A stretch of DNA of 64,000 nt from JALQUL01 sp040382935 (GTDB lineage: Bacteria; Pseudomonadota; Gammaproteobacteria; Burkholderiales; Burkholderiaceae_C), in NCBI GenBank assembly GCA_040382935.1, contig JBEIEP010000003.1, positions 76,296-140,295 on the forward strand. Direction: 5' to 3'. The notes beneath the pieces are model-generated. The model had not been told where the DNA came from and did no database searches. It saw nothing but the letters and a program-made list of their open reading frames with translations. The position numbers and the translations under genes are program-made. Each line of letters starts with the position of its first letter. Position 1 is the first letter of the stretch. Positions 28,825 through 38,708 of the stretch are shown here, piece by piece.

Positions 28825-31800
28825 CTAATCTCTCCGACTGCGAAAGTAATTTTGCAGTGCTACATACCGGGCATCTTGCGAGAGGTTTGGGTTAGCCTGC
28901 ACGATCTCGTCCAAACATTGGCCCAACTCTTCAGGTGCCCACAGTTGGTTGTCAATCACTTTGGACAGAAGCTTCAGTGAGGCCTCCGGGTATAGCTTGC
29001 ACAAACCTGATTCGTGTAACTGGGGTACCACAGTTTGAAGGTGGTCAACCGGTTGTAACCAGTACTGCACCGCATCCATAGCCGCAGGGAACTCTCCACG
29101 CGCAGTGATTGCCAGTTTACTCAAGTCATTTGCAATGCGCGCCGTAGCCTTTTCCAGGGTCTTTGGCCAGATCTTTTGCCAGAACGGTTTGACACGGTGG
29201 TTCCAATAGTTCTCACGTTGTTCAGCCGCACTGCCAAGTGCTCGCAAGAGTTGCCGTGCTGAAACTTCCAGCCCGTCTTTTGGCAGCGCTTTAATGGCCT
29301 CTTGAAACTCAACTGCGGTGTATCCGGCGGGCATATCTAACGCCGCGTAAGTCAGGAAACTTGCAAATTCTTGGCGGCAATCACCAAGATCGGCATAGTG
29401 GTTTGCGCTCCTTAAGAAATGATGCTTGAAGGCGGTCATCAAGGGTGGGTATAAGCGCGGTGATGTTAGGAAACCTTGCCAGAGGGCATTGGCCTCAATC
29501 GGGTTGCTCCAACTGAGTAAGGGCAAAAGGTGGTGTTTGGTCCAATCGGGGTCGCCACGGAAAAAAGCGATCAGATGTAAAGCCATGACCACCCGGCCAT
29601 GGCGGAATCGCTCTACTTGCACATCACACAGCGAGGTAAATAGCGGCTTTAGATCGGCTGGCAGTTGGTCATTGTCGTTCGGGTTCCGCTTAAACCAAAG
29701 GTTGATTAAAGCTTGCGTGATATGCCCAATCGGGTGATTGACGGCTGAGTCGGCTGGGTCGTAGGTTTTAGAGCCATCGTTGTGGATTCGCCGAGAGCCT
29801 GGGCCTAGTTCTAGCGGCAGACCCAATACTCGGCTGCTCAGGTGCAACAGGATCTCTTCATGGGCGCTAGTCGACGTGGAAGTGGACTTAATCCACCATG
29901 TGACCGCGTAGTCAACCTGCTGAAGCACAAGATCAGGCATGGTTTGCACCATCGGTGCAACGTATCGCCAGGAGAGTGACACCATGCCTGGCTCAGCCCA
30001 CACCTGCAAAGCTTCGCGCCATCTGCCAGTGGGCCACTCACCTTTCTTTGCGAGATCACATAACGCAGACAAACCGTGAAAGAAGCGAGTGCGGCAAACT
30101 TCGGGCCAGGTATCTTCATTAAAGGGCCGCCGCTCCGGTGTAGGCTTGGTAAGCCACAGCACCAGATCCCGCCGCTTGCGGGGGGCAATATCGACTTGCC
30201 GAATGTCTTCAAAGTCCGGATCGCCACTGCCACTCATCCAGCTCGAGAACTCATTACGGTCGTTGGTCGCTAGTTTCCAATCTGGATAGGCAACAGAAAT
30301 TTCTTCTAGGCGGGAAGCACTGGGTGCGTTCAGCTCGATACCCGACGAATGCAGCTTGGCAAGACGCAACCAGACATCACGGTCCGCATAGGTTTTCCTT
30401 AGATGTTCCTCAGAAACTGACAGGTATGTCTCGAGCGGTGGGCCTGCCAAGATGGTCGCTTCCAGTTGTTTCTGTGCGGCTCCGGATAAATGCATACCCT
30501 GTAGAACGAACAGTCTGCACAACTCGCGCCTCGTATTTGAGGACCACAGCCAAGCAGCGTCATCAGCGAGTAGCCATTCCACCCATTGCACAGGCGCAAT
30601 GCAATCATCTTGGCTAGCCGCAAATAGGGCCAGGCGTTTAAAGCTTGGATATGGCACCTCAAACCAACTTTGCGCAATGCGTGTCGCGCGTGCCTTGTCG
30701 TTGCCGCAAACCGCTAACCAAGCATCGCGCAGCAACTCGATTAGGCTCACCCAGTCATTGAAACCACGGTTCTGCGAGTGTGGCGTGATCGAGGGCAGAT
30801 ACCAATGAGAATGGTCGTCAGTGTCGGCATTCAACTCAGACAGCAGGTCTAATGCGTCACGCAACAGTTGCTGGAAGTCCTCTAAAAGGGATGGCAAAGC
30901 CGATATCCACTCATCGGTTTTGACCGACTTTTGACGCAGGAATTCGTACACATTGTCTGCGGCTAGTTCCAACTCACATCTCACCAACTGCGTTACCCGC
31001 GTGGGTTCGTCAGTGCGGCCTGAATCAGCGCTGCTCGATCGAAATGCGTCTTTTAAGACCACTTTAGGTTGGAGTAACTGGCGCAGCTCCAAACGCAAAG
31101 TAGAGTTCAAACCATCTCGGTCAAGTCGGCGGCTCCAATCATACAAATTGAAGTCGAGTCGCGCCGATTTCACACGACCACGCAGCAACAGCTGCCACAA
31201 GGTGCGCATGGGTGGGCTAGGAATAGCCTTGGGTGCGTTTAAGCGGATGCCATCTAGCTCTGCGGTTGCATCCTTACGCTCGACAAGGTATTTCAGCGTG
31301 CTTTCGATCAACAACAGCCAGCGAGGGTGCAATTGCCCCCCTCGTTTCGCAATCCAGATAACCAGCCTAGGGTCATCCAGATGGCGCACCAACCAGCGGG
31401 CCAGTTGATGCATTACCTCATCCCAACCACCCTCGGAATTGCGGTTGGAAACCAGGCGCATTGGTGGTGCTAGGTCATAAGGTGCGGGTCTGTCAACAAG
31501 ACTAAACTGTAGTTTGTCATTTCTTTCTTCATGGGGCGGAACCCCAAAGCGGAGCAAATCGTCGCGGCCGAAATGCTCGTTTGTGGTAAAAGCTTCCAGA
31601 AGCCACTCAAGCGACGGGGCTGGATTGAATTGGGCGAAGCGCCTTGCGGGCAAGCCCGATGGGTCAGACAAGGCCCAAAGCATCCGCTTGACGAAATCGT
31701 CTTGTTTTGTGCTGGCTTGTGGGCGTAATAAAGCGTATTGAGCAACGATGGCTTCTTTCCCTTGAACACCGTCGCGGTAGGTTATTGCCCAAGCATGCAG

Positions 31801-32646
31801 TGTTTGATGTAAATATGCATGGCGATTGTGCTCTCGGTAGAGAATGGGTGTCACTTTTCTTGACCGCCAGAAATCAGCTGATTCCTTTTCTCGGCCCCTT
31901 GAATAACTCCCGAAGGCAAACATTTCCGACCGAACTTCGCCCGACTGACGATCGACCGCGAGTGCGTCCATCATGTAGCGTAGCACAGGGTCATTGATGC
32001 TGTAGCCGACGAAACAGACGCTGTAATTACGAAACAGTTCACTCACGAATCGTGAAGCCCAGCGCTCGGTGAGATAGGCGAGGCCAAAATCGCCGCTAGA
32101 AACAACGAGTCGATTTAGGTCGGTCGATATGGGCTCAATGGCAATTAGACCGTGCAGATAGACCAAACCATCCCAGACATTTTTTGGTACTGGCAATAAT
32201 GGCGCGCGGAACCTCTCAATAGGCAACGACTTTTCAGCGATTACCTCCTCGAACAGGCGATCAAAGTTTGTAGTGATGAGACGAGTTGGGCCTTTACGGC
32301 ACTTGCTCAAAGTCAGTAGTGCCTCGTGGGTTTTGGTTGAATTCTTCGCAGTTATGTCTGGCTTGAGTATGCGGACCAGTTCCCCGCGCACGTGGTCCCT
32401 ACCACCAGCAACGCAGTCCTCAAGCAGGTTAACAGCGATATCGAATTGACCAGCCTTTAGCGCAGCTTCTTGTACCGCATCTGGCGTAACACCCAGACCT
32501 TCGTAAAGGCGGCGGACAAGTTCCTTGAAACCCGGCAAGCCAGCCGGATAAGAAATCCCCGCCCCGCAGAAAAACACTACCCGACCTTCTTCATGCGCCT
32601 GCAAGAGGGCATCGGGAATGTCAGGGCCGTTTGGGACGAATTGCAC
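28825..32646 (-). CDS. Large SIR2-domain defence protein (Dsr1-like)
   Basis: 1,273 residues from GTG 32646; an in-frame TAG lies two codons upstream. Residues 20-230 are a SIR2 NADase-like domain with GAGIS (28-32), TTNFD (125-129), LHG with the probable catalytic His165, and GYSINDP (214-220). The remaining 1,000 residues are helical with many Trp and no motif I recognise; large defence-associated sirtuins have such a C-terminal sensor region. Those proteins destroy NAD+ after sensing phage and stop infection by cell arrest. It lies 84 bases downstream of ssb on the same strand and is followed by the AbiE genes, forming a defence island. No frameshift is seen. Confidence 0.8.
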   Translation of the reverse strand: MQFVPNGPDIPDALLQAHEEGRVVFFCGAGISYPAGLPGFKELVRRLYEGLGVTPDAVQEAALKAGQFDIAVNLLEDCVAGGRDHVRGELVRILKPDITAKNSTKTHEALLTLSKCRKGPTRLITTNFDRLFEEVIAEKSLPIERFRAPLLPVPKNVWDGLVYLHGLIAIEPISTDLNRLVVSSGDFGLAYLTERWASRFVSELFRNYSVCFVGYSINDPVLRYMMDALAVDRQSGEVRSEMFAFGSYSRGREKESADFWRSRKVTPILYREHNRHAYLHQTLHAWAITYRDGVQGKEAIVAQYALLRPQASTKQDDFVKRMLWALSDPSGLPARRFAQFNPAPSLEWLLEAFTTNEHFGRDDLLRFGVPPHEERNDKLQFSLVDRPAPYDLAPPMRLVSNRNSEGGWDEVMHQLARWLVRHLDDPRLVIWIAKRGGQLHPRWLLLIESTLKYLVERKDATAELDGIRLNAPKAIPSPPMRTLWQLLLRGRVKSARLDFNLYDWSRRLDRDGLNSTLRLELRQLLQPKVVLKDAFRSSSADSGRTDEPTRVTQLVRCELELAADNVYEFLRQKSVKTDEWISALPSLLEDFQQLLRDALDLLSELNADTDDHSHWYLPSITPHSQNRGFNDWVSLIELLRDAWLAVCGNDKARATRIAQSWFEVPYPSFKRLALFAASQDDCIAPVQWVEWLLADDAAWLWSSNTRRELCRLFVLQGMHLSGAAQKQLEATILAGPPLETYLSVSEEHLRKTYADRDVWLRLAKLHSSGIELNAPSASRLEEISVAYPDWKLATNDRNEFSSWMSGSGDPDFEDIRQVDIAPRKRRDLVLWLTKPTPERRPFNEDTWPEVCRTRFFHGLSALCDLAKKGEWPTGRWREALQVWAEPGMVSLSWRYVAPMVQTMPDLVLQQVDYAVTWWIKSTSTSTSAHEEILLHLSSRVLGLPLELGPGSRRIHNDGSKTYDPADSAVNHPIGHITQALINLWFKRNPNDNDQLPADLKPLFTSLCDVQVERFRHGRVVMALHLIAFFRGDPDWTKHHLLPLLSWSNPIEANALWQGFLTSPRLYPPLMTAFKHHFLRSANHYADLGDCRQEFASFLTYAALDMPAGYTAVEFQEAIKALPKDGLEVSARQLLRALGSAAEQRENYWNHRVKPFWQKIWPKTLEKATARIANDLSKLAITARGEFPAAMDAVQYWLQPVDHLQTVVPQLHESGLCKLYPEASLKLLSKVIDNQLWAPEELGQCLDEIVQANPNLSQDARYVALQNYFRSRRD

Positions 32647-32729
32647 GCTCTACGCGCCTTTCTAAAAATACGCGACGCCAGAAGATGATCTATACACCCG
32701 CCCCAAAAGGTGCCCGTCCGAAACCCGCC

Positions 32730-33203
32730 TTAAAACGGAATATCGTCATCCATGTCATCAAACCCCGTGCGGTTGGCACTTTGCGGCTGGCTGGCCGCTG
32801 GGGCTCTGGCGGGGCTGGGTTGAGTGCGTGCGGCGGGCTCGTAGCCTTGGGACTCACCGCCGCCCATGGCGCGGCCGCCTAGCATTTGCATGGCGTCGGC
32901 CCTGATCTCGGTGGTGTAGCGGTCTTGGCCGTCTTTGTCTTGCCATTTACGGGTGCGCAAGCTGCCTTCTACGTAAACTTGCGAGCCTTTTTTCAGGTAC
33001 TGCCCGGCAATCTCGGCCAGCTTGCCAAAAAAGGAGATGCGGTGCCATTCGGTGGCTTCACGCTTTTCGCCAGTGGCCTTGTCTTTCCAGGTGTCGGTGG
33101 TGGCCACCGTAATGTTGGTGGCGGCGTCGCCGTTGGGCATGTAACGGGTTTCTGGGTCTTTGCCCAAGTTTCCGACGATGATGACTTTGTTCACTGAGGC
33201 CAT
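32730..33203 (-). CDS. ssb: Single-stranded DNA-binding protein
   Basis: 157 residues. OB-fold domain at 1-110 (MASVNKVIIVGNLGKDPETRY, TEWHRISFFGKLAEIAGQYL, GSQVYVEGSLRTRKWQDKDG), a Gln/Pro/Ala-rich linker, and the conserved acidic tip DDMDDDIPF that binds repair and replication partners. The gene follows the MFS gene by 98 bases, and uvrA is divergent beyond that, a common order in Burkholderiales. Confidence 0.96.
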   Translation of the reverse strand: MASVNKVIIVGNLGKDPETRYMPNGDAATNITVATTDTWKDKATGEKREATEWHRISFFGKLAEIAGQYLKKGSQVYVEGSLRTRKWQDKDGQDRYTTEIRADAMQMLGGRAMGGGESQGYEPAARTQPSPARAPAASQPQSANRTGFDDMDDDIPF

Positions 33204-33301
33204 GGGCTAATCTCCAAGGGTTTTGCGTAAAGGTGAAAGAAAAAAGTGAAGTGCCATTATCAGGCAAAAAAAAGCGCCAAAAATGCTTCCCAAAAATAAA
33301 A

Positions 33302-34510
33302 TTATGGTTGTTTCGTTGCAAGAGGCAGTTGCGGCATACGCCACGCCACAACCAACCAAAGCACCATGAGTAAGCTGGTGCTCACAAACACGGCGCTAGT
33401 CCCAAAGGCTTGAGACACCCATCCACCCAAAGCGCCTCCCGCAAAAAAGCCCAAAGATTGCAAGGTGTTGTACACCCCCAAGGCTTTGCCACGCGCCGCC
33501 GCCGGGGCCAGTTTGGAAGTTAAGCTGGGTTGGCTGGCTTCTAGCACGTTAAACGCCATAAAAAACACCAACAGGCACAGCGCCAAGACGGGCAACGCGG
33601 GTAGCTGGGTGGTTGCCAAAAAGCCCAACTGCACCACGCCAAGCAGCGCAATGGCCCCCAGCAAAACACGGGCTTGGTGGCCGCGCCGCTCCAGTCTAAA
33701 CAACACGCCCATGGCCAAAAAAGACAACAACACCGTGGGCAAATACACCTGCCACTGGTCCGCTTTGGCCAGGCCTGCCTGCACCAATAAGCCGGGCACC
33801 ACCACCCACATGGCAATTTGTACGGCATGCAACACAAACACGCCAAAAAACAAGCGGGCCAATGCTGGGTGCCTGAACAGGGTGCCAAAGGAGCTGGCCT
33901 GAGGCGGTGCCACTTGTCGGGATGGCTCGGGTGGCACCCACCACAGCACCACGCCAATACCCAGTAGAGCCAATACCGCCGTTAGAGCAAAAATACCCAT
34001 CAAGCCGATGTGGGCGGCCAGTACCGGGGCCAACACCATGGCCAGCGCAAACACCAGTCCAATGCTGGCACCCACCATGGCCATGCCTTTGGTGCGCACG
34101 GCATCGCGGGTTTGGTCGGCCAGCAGGGCCGTCACGGCCGCAGAAATCGCACCCGCACCCTGCACCGCACGCCCGATGAGCAAACCCGTCACGCTGTCGG
34201 CCAGGGCGGCAATTAAACTGCCCAGCGCAAACACCAACAGGCCTGCCACCATCACCGGTTTGCGACCCACGCGGTCCGACGCCATGCCCAGCGGCAGTTG
34301 CAGGCAGGCCTGCGTTAGGCCATACACACCCATGGCCAAACCCACCCAAGCCGCGTCATTGCCCCCTGCGTACTTTTGCGCCTCTAGGCTAAACACCGGC
34401 AGCACCAAGAACAGGCCCAGCATACGCAATGCAAAGATGCTGGCCAGCGATACGCTAGCGCGTAGCTCTTGGGGCTGCATTTTGCTGTCGGGGTGGGAGA
34501 GGGTGGTCAT
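33302..34510 (-). CDS. MFS transporter
   Basis: 402 residues from ATG 34510 (MTTLSHPDS); ATG 34480 is possible and a longer frame to 34618 is not supported. Twelve hydrophobic helices are seen. Motif A is GMASDRVGRKPVMVAG near residues 78-93; the first helix pair carries SIFALRMLGLFLVLPVF. The sequence resembles the YajR/multidrug branch. The substrate is unknown. Confidence 0.9.
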   Translation of the reverse strand: MTTLSHPDSKMQPQELRASVSLASIFALRMLGLFLVLPVFSLEAQKYAGGNDAAWVGLAMGVYGLTQACLQLPLGMASDRVGRKPVMVAGLLVFALGSLIAALADSVTGLLIGRAVQGAGAISAAVTALLADQTRDAVRTKGMAMVGASIGLVFALAMVLAPVLAAHIGLMGIFALTAVLALLGIGVVLWWVPPEPSRQVAPPQASSFGTLFRHPALARLFFGVFVLHAVQIAMWVVVPGLLVQAGLAKADQWQVYLPTVLLSFLAMGVLFRLERRGHQARVLLGAIALLGVVQLGFLATTQLPALPVLALCLLVFFMAFNVLEASQPSLTSKLAPAAARGKALGVYNTLQSLGFFAGGALGGWVSQAFGTSAVFVSTSLLMVLWLVVAWRMPQLPLATKQP

Positions 34511-34701
34511 GCGCTTTTTATCTATACAACAGCCGGTAGGGGTCTCCGGTGTTGACTGCGCAATTATCACCGCTTGCCGGAATCCAAGCCGCACATTTCT
34601 GGGTCCAAAATAAGCCACCTCCCCTTTGCTACGAATTGGCGCTCGTCAAAGCAAAGCCCAACCCGCTATGATGCTAGGTTGTCCATTTCCCAGCCTCCAA
34701 C

Positions 34702-37700
34702 GTGAATCCCAGCGCCCCTTACACCCCCGCAACCCCCGCCGATGGCGCTTACCTAGGCCACACCCTTGCCAAGGTGGTGGGGCAAGACCGCATCAGCGTT
34801 CGTGGGGCGCGCACGCACAATTTAAAAAATATTGACGTTGACATCCCGCGCAACCAGTTGGTGGTGGTCACCGGCTTGAGCGGTTCAGGCAAGTCCAGTT
34901 TGGCTTTTGACACGCTGTATGCCGAGGGCCAGCGCCGTTACGTTGAGAGCCTGTCCACCTACGCGCGCCAGTTTTTGCAGCTGATGGACAAGCCCGATGT
35001 GGACTTGATAGAGGGCCTATCACCCGCCATTGCGATTGAGCAAAAAGCCACCAGCCACAACCCGCGCTCTACAGTGGGCACGGTCACAGAAATTCACGAC
35101 TATCTGCGCCTGCTGTTTGCCCGTGCGGGCACCCCCTATTGCCCCGACCACAACCTGCCCCTGCAAGCGCAAACCGTGAGCCAGATGGTGGACACCGTTT
35201 TGGCCCTGCCGGAGGGCACCAAACTGATGGTGATGGCCCCTGTGGCCCGTGAAAAAAAAGGCGAGTTTGCCGACGTATTTACCGCCTACCAAGCCCAGGG
35301 CTATGTGCGTTTTAGGGTGGATGGCGAGGTGGTGGCCTACGAGGATTTGCCCAAGCTCAAAAAAACCGAAAAGCACAATGTTGATGTGGTGGTAGACCGC
35401 ATCCGCGTCTTGGCGCGGCCCGAAGCGGTTGCAGCGGCGCAACCCCAACCCGACACGGTGCAACAGCAAAAGGACTTTGACCAACTCAAACAACGCCTGG
35501 CCGAAAGTTTTGAAGCCGCCCTGCGTCTGGCCGAAGGCCGTGCCTTGGCGCTAGACATGGACACCCAGCACGAACACCTGTTCAGCGCCAAGTTTGCCTG
35601 TCCTCTGTGCAGTTATGCCCTGTCAGAATTAGAGCCGCGCCTGTTTTCGTTTAACTCGCCCATGGGGGCCTGCCCTGGTTGCGATGGCCTGGGCCATACC
35701 GAATTTTTTGACCCGGCGCGGGTGGTGGCCTTTCCTAGTATCAGCTTGGCATCGGGGGCGATTAAGGGGTGGGATAGGCGCAACGGCTATTACTTTTCCA
35801 TGCTCACCAGCCTGGCCAAGCATTACGGTTTTGATGTGGAAGCCCCTTTTGAGAGCCTGCCACAGGCCGTGCAGCAGGCGGTGCTGTTTGGCTCAGGCAC
35901 AGAAGAGATCAAGTTCTCCTACACCTTAGAGTCGGGTAATTTTCAGGGTAAAAAGATCAACAAAAAACACCCCTTTGAGGGCATTGTTAACAACATGGAG
36001 CGGCGCTACCGCGAGTCCGATTCGGCCTTGGTGCGCGAAGAAATGTCGCGCTACCGTGCGATGCGCCCCTGCTTGGACTGCCACGGTTCGCGCCTGCGCC
36101 GCGAGGCACGCCATGTACGCATTGGCGTGGGCGAGCAGCAACGCGCCATCTTTGAGATCAGCAACCTGACCCTGGGTGATTGCCTGGGGTATTTTCAAGT
36201 CCTAGAGATCCCCGGCGAGAAAGGCACCATCGCCAGCAAAATTGTGCGCGAGGTGGGCCTGCGCCTCAAGTTCCTCAACGATGTGGGCTTGAACTACCTC
36301 AGCCTGGACCGCAGCGCCGAAACCCTAAGCGGTGGCGAGTCCCAACGTATACGTCTGGCCTCACAAATTGGCTCTGGCCTAACCGGCGTGATGTACGTGC
36401 TAGACGAACCCAGCATTGGCCTGCACCAGCGCGACAATGACCGCTTGATTTCAACGCTGCTGCACCTGCGTGATATTGGCAACTCGGTGCTGGTGGTGGA
36501 GCACGACGAGGACATGATGCGCGCTGCCGACCACATCATTGACCTGGGTCCCGGCGCAGGCATCCACGGCGGCCACGTTGTGGCGCAGGGCAACTTTGAG
36601 CAAATCAAAGCCAACCCCCAATCACTCACCGGGCAATACCTGGCCCGCACCCAACGCATAGAAGTGCCAGCGCGTCGCACGCCTTGGTTGCCGCTGGCCC
36701 CAGTCGAGCCGGGTTTGCTGGACAACACCGCCCCCACCAAAAACGCTTGGGGCAAAGCCCCTGCGACAAAGGCCACCACCATCACACCCAAGGCCACGCC
36801 AACCGCCTACCAGCGCCTGTGCATCCACAACGCCAGCGGCCACAACCTGCAAGGCGTCACGGTCGATCTGCCCGTGGGCCTGTTCACCTGCGTCACTGGG
36901 GTCTCCGGCTCAGGCAAGTCGACCTTGGTCAACGACACCCTGTACCGCGCCGTGGCCAAACACCTGCACCGCGCCCACGAAGAACCCGCCCCCCACGACG
37001 AGATTGAAGGCATAGACCACTTTGACAAAGTCATCAACGTGGACCAGTCGCCCATTGGCCGTACCCCCCGTTCCAACCCTGCCACCTACACCGGTTTGTT
37101 TTCTCCGATACGTGATTTGATGGCCGAGATGTCCTTGGCCAAAGAGCGTGGTTATGGCCCCGGTCGCTTCAGTTTTAACGTGCCCGGCGGGCGCTGCGAA
37201 GCCTGCCAGGGCGATGGGGTTAAAAAAGTGGAAATGCACTTTTTGCCCGACGTATACGTGCCCTGCGATGTGTGCGTGGGCAAGCGCTACAACCGCGAAA
37301 CCCTAGAGGTGATGTACAAAGGCAAAAACATCGCGCAGATGCTGGACATGACCGTTGAGGCGGCCCATACCTTTTTTGCCACTGTACCCACCATAGAGCG
37401 CAAACTCAAAACCCTGTTGGACGTGGGCCTGAGCTACATCAAACTGGGCCAGTCGGCCACCACCTTGTCGGGTGGTGAGGCGCAACGTATCAAGCTGGCG
37501 CTCGAACTGAGCAAACGCGACACCGGCCGCACCTTGTACATCTTGGACGAGCCCACCACCGGCCTGCACTTTGCCGACATTGCCCTCTTGCTCAAAGTGC
37601 TGCACCAACTGCGTGACGCGGGCAACACCATTGTGGTGATTGAACACAACCTGGATGTGATCAAAACGGCAGACTGGTTGATCGACATGGGGCCAGAAGG

Positions 37701-37863
37701 GGGTGCGGGCGGTGGCCAGGTGGTAGCAACCTGTACGCCAGAGGCGATTGCCCAATGTACCGACAGCTACACAGGGCGGTATTTAATGCCCTTGCTCCAG
37801 CGCAAGGACTTTGAAGAGGGGCTGGCCAACCTCAAATCCGTTGCTGAAACCAAAAGACTTTAA
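34702..37863 (+). CDS. uvrA: UvrABC system protein A
   Basis: 1,053 residues from GTG 34702. Two ABC modules: Walker A GLSGSGKSSLAFDT near 68 and GVSGSGKSTLVNDT near 735; signatures LSGGESQRIRLA and LSGGEAQRIKLA; zinc-finger cysteines CPLCSYAL...CPGCDG and CEACQGDG...CDVCVG. UvrA finds bulky DNA damage with UvrB. It is about 110 residues longer than the E. coli protein: a 29-residue N-terminal extension, an extended region near 235-260 (Ala/Gln/Pro-rich), and a long linker at about 650-700 before the second module. The stop overlaps the convergent pyrF stop. Confidence 0.96.
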   Translation: MNPSAPYTPATPADGAYLGHTLAKVVGQDRISVRGARTHNLKNIDVDIPRNQLVVVTGLSGSGKSSLAFDTLYAEGQRRYVESLSTYARQFLQLMDKPDVDLIEGLSPAIAIEQKATSHNPRSTVGTVTEIHDYLRLLFARAGTPYCPDHNLPLQAQTVSQMVDTVLALPEGTKLMVMAPVAREKKGEFADVFTAYQAQGYVRFRVDGEVVAYEDLPKLKKTEKHNVDVVVDRIRVLARPEAVAAAQPQPDTVQQQKDFDQLKQRLAESFEAALRLAEGRALALDMDTQHEHLFSAKFACPLCSYALSELEPRLFSFNSPMGACPGCDGLGHTEFFDPARVVAFPSISLASGAIKGWDRRNGYYFSMLTSLAKHYGFDVEAPFESLPQAVQQAVLFGSGTEEIKFSYTLESGNFQGKKINKKHPFEGIVNNMERRYRESDSALVREEMSRYRAMRPCLDCHGSRLRREARHVRIGVGEQQRAIFEISNLTLGDCLGYFQVLEIPGEKGTIASKIVREVGLRLKFLNDVGLNYLSLDRSAETLSGGESQRIRLASQIGSGLTGVMYVLDEPSIGLHQRDNDRLISTLLHLRDIGNSVLVVEHDEDMMRAADHIIDLGPGAGIHGGHVVAQGNFEQIKANPQSLTGQYLARTQRIEVPARRTPWLPLAPVEPGLLDNTAPTKNAWGKAPATKATTITPKATPTAYQRLCIHNASGHNLQGVTVDLPVGLFTCVTGVSGSGKSTLVNDTLYRAVAKHLHRAHEEPAPHDEIEGIDHFDKVINVDQSPIGRTPRSNPATYTGLFSPIRDLMAEMSLAKERGYGPGRFSFNVPGGRCEACQGDGVKKVEMHFLPDVYVPCDVCVGKRYNRETLEVMYKGKNIAQMLDMTVEAAHTFFATVPTIERKLKTLLDVGLSYIKLGQSATTLSGGEAQRIKLALELSKRDTGRTLYILDEPTTGLHFADIALLLKVLHQLRDAGNTIVVIEHNLDVIKTADWLIDMGPEGGAGGGQVVATCTPEAIAQCTDSYTGRYLMPLLQRKDFEEGLANLKSVAETKRL

Positions 37864-38702
37864 GCGCGCGGCGAAAGCGTCGCCTTAGCCGCCTCCAGCG
37901 AAGCCCTGGCCGCCAGGGCCGCATCACGGGCGCGGTCGGCAAAGTCGGTGCCGCTAGAGGCATACAAAATCGCCCTGGATGAATTCACCACGATGGAGCC
38001 CGGCGCACGCCAGCCGGCCCGCACGGTGGCCAAAGCATCGCCCCCTTGGGCACCCACACCAGGAATCAAAAGTGGCAGATGGGGGGCCAGGGCGCGTACC
38101 CGTTCAATTTCTTGGGGGTAGGTGGCCCCCACCACCAAGCCCAGTTGCCCACTCGTGTTCCACGGCCCGTGGGCCAATCGGGCAATGTGTTCGTACACCA
38201 AGGGCGTGCCGTCTACGCTGGCCAGACGCTGGGCCTGCAAATCGCTACCTCCGGGGTTGGAGGTGCGGCACAGCAAGAAGATGCCTTTGTTTTTGTAGCG
38301 TAGGTAGGGTTCTATCGAATCAAACCCCATGAAAGGCGAAAGGGTAACGGCGTCGGCGCCGTAACGGTCAAATGCCTCTTTGGCGTATTGCTCGGCGGTG
38401 CTGCCAATGTCACCGCGCTTGGCGTCTAGGATCACGGGCACGCGGGGCGCACGGGTCTTGATGTAGGCCACCAGACGTTCCAATTCGCGTTCGGCACTGG
38501 CCGCTGCAAAGTAAGCAATTTGCGGCTTGTAAGCGATCACCAAATCGGCGGTGGCGTCCACGATAGCCGCGCAAAAGGCGTAAAGAGCCTCGGCACCGCT
38601 ACCCAGATGAGGGGGGATTTTGGCCATGTCGGGGTCTAGCCCCACGCAAAGCATGGATTGGTTAAGGGATTCGGCCTGGGCCAAGGAGTCAGTAAATCGC
38701 AT
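37860..38702 (-). CDS. pyrF: Orotidine 5'-phosphate decarboxylase, type 2
   Basis: 280 residues. LCVGLDPDMAKIP near 18-30, KPQIAYFAAASAEREL near 59-74, the catalytic VILDAKRGDIGSTAEQYA near 93-110, LSPFMGFDS near 122-130, and PGVGAQGGD near 218-226. It makes UMP in pyrimidine synthesis. The family (type 2) is the longer one, typical of this bacterial group. The gene overlaps the uvrA stop by four bases at the 3' end. Confidence 0.94.
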   Translation of the reverse strand: MRFTDSLAQAESLNQSMLCVGLDPDMAKIPPHLGSGAEALYAFCAAIVDATADLVIAYKPQIAYFAAASAERELERLVAYIKTRAPRVPVILDAKRGDIGSTAEQYAKEAFDRYGADAVTLSPFMGFDSIEPYLRYKNKGIFLLCRTSNPGGSDLQAQRLASVDGTPLVYEHIARLAHGPWNTSGQLGLVVGATYPQEIERVRALAPHLPLLIPGVGAQGGDALATVRAGWRAPGSIVVNSSRAILYASSGTDFADRARDAALAARASLEAAKATLSPRA

Positions 38703-38708
38703 AGTGGT

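Noticed and set aside
33696..34349. 217-codon Gly/His/Arg-rich minus frame in the MFS gene
   Set aside because: Alternate-frame shadow of a GC-rich transporter gene on the same strand.
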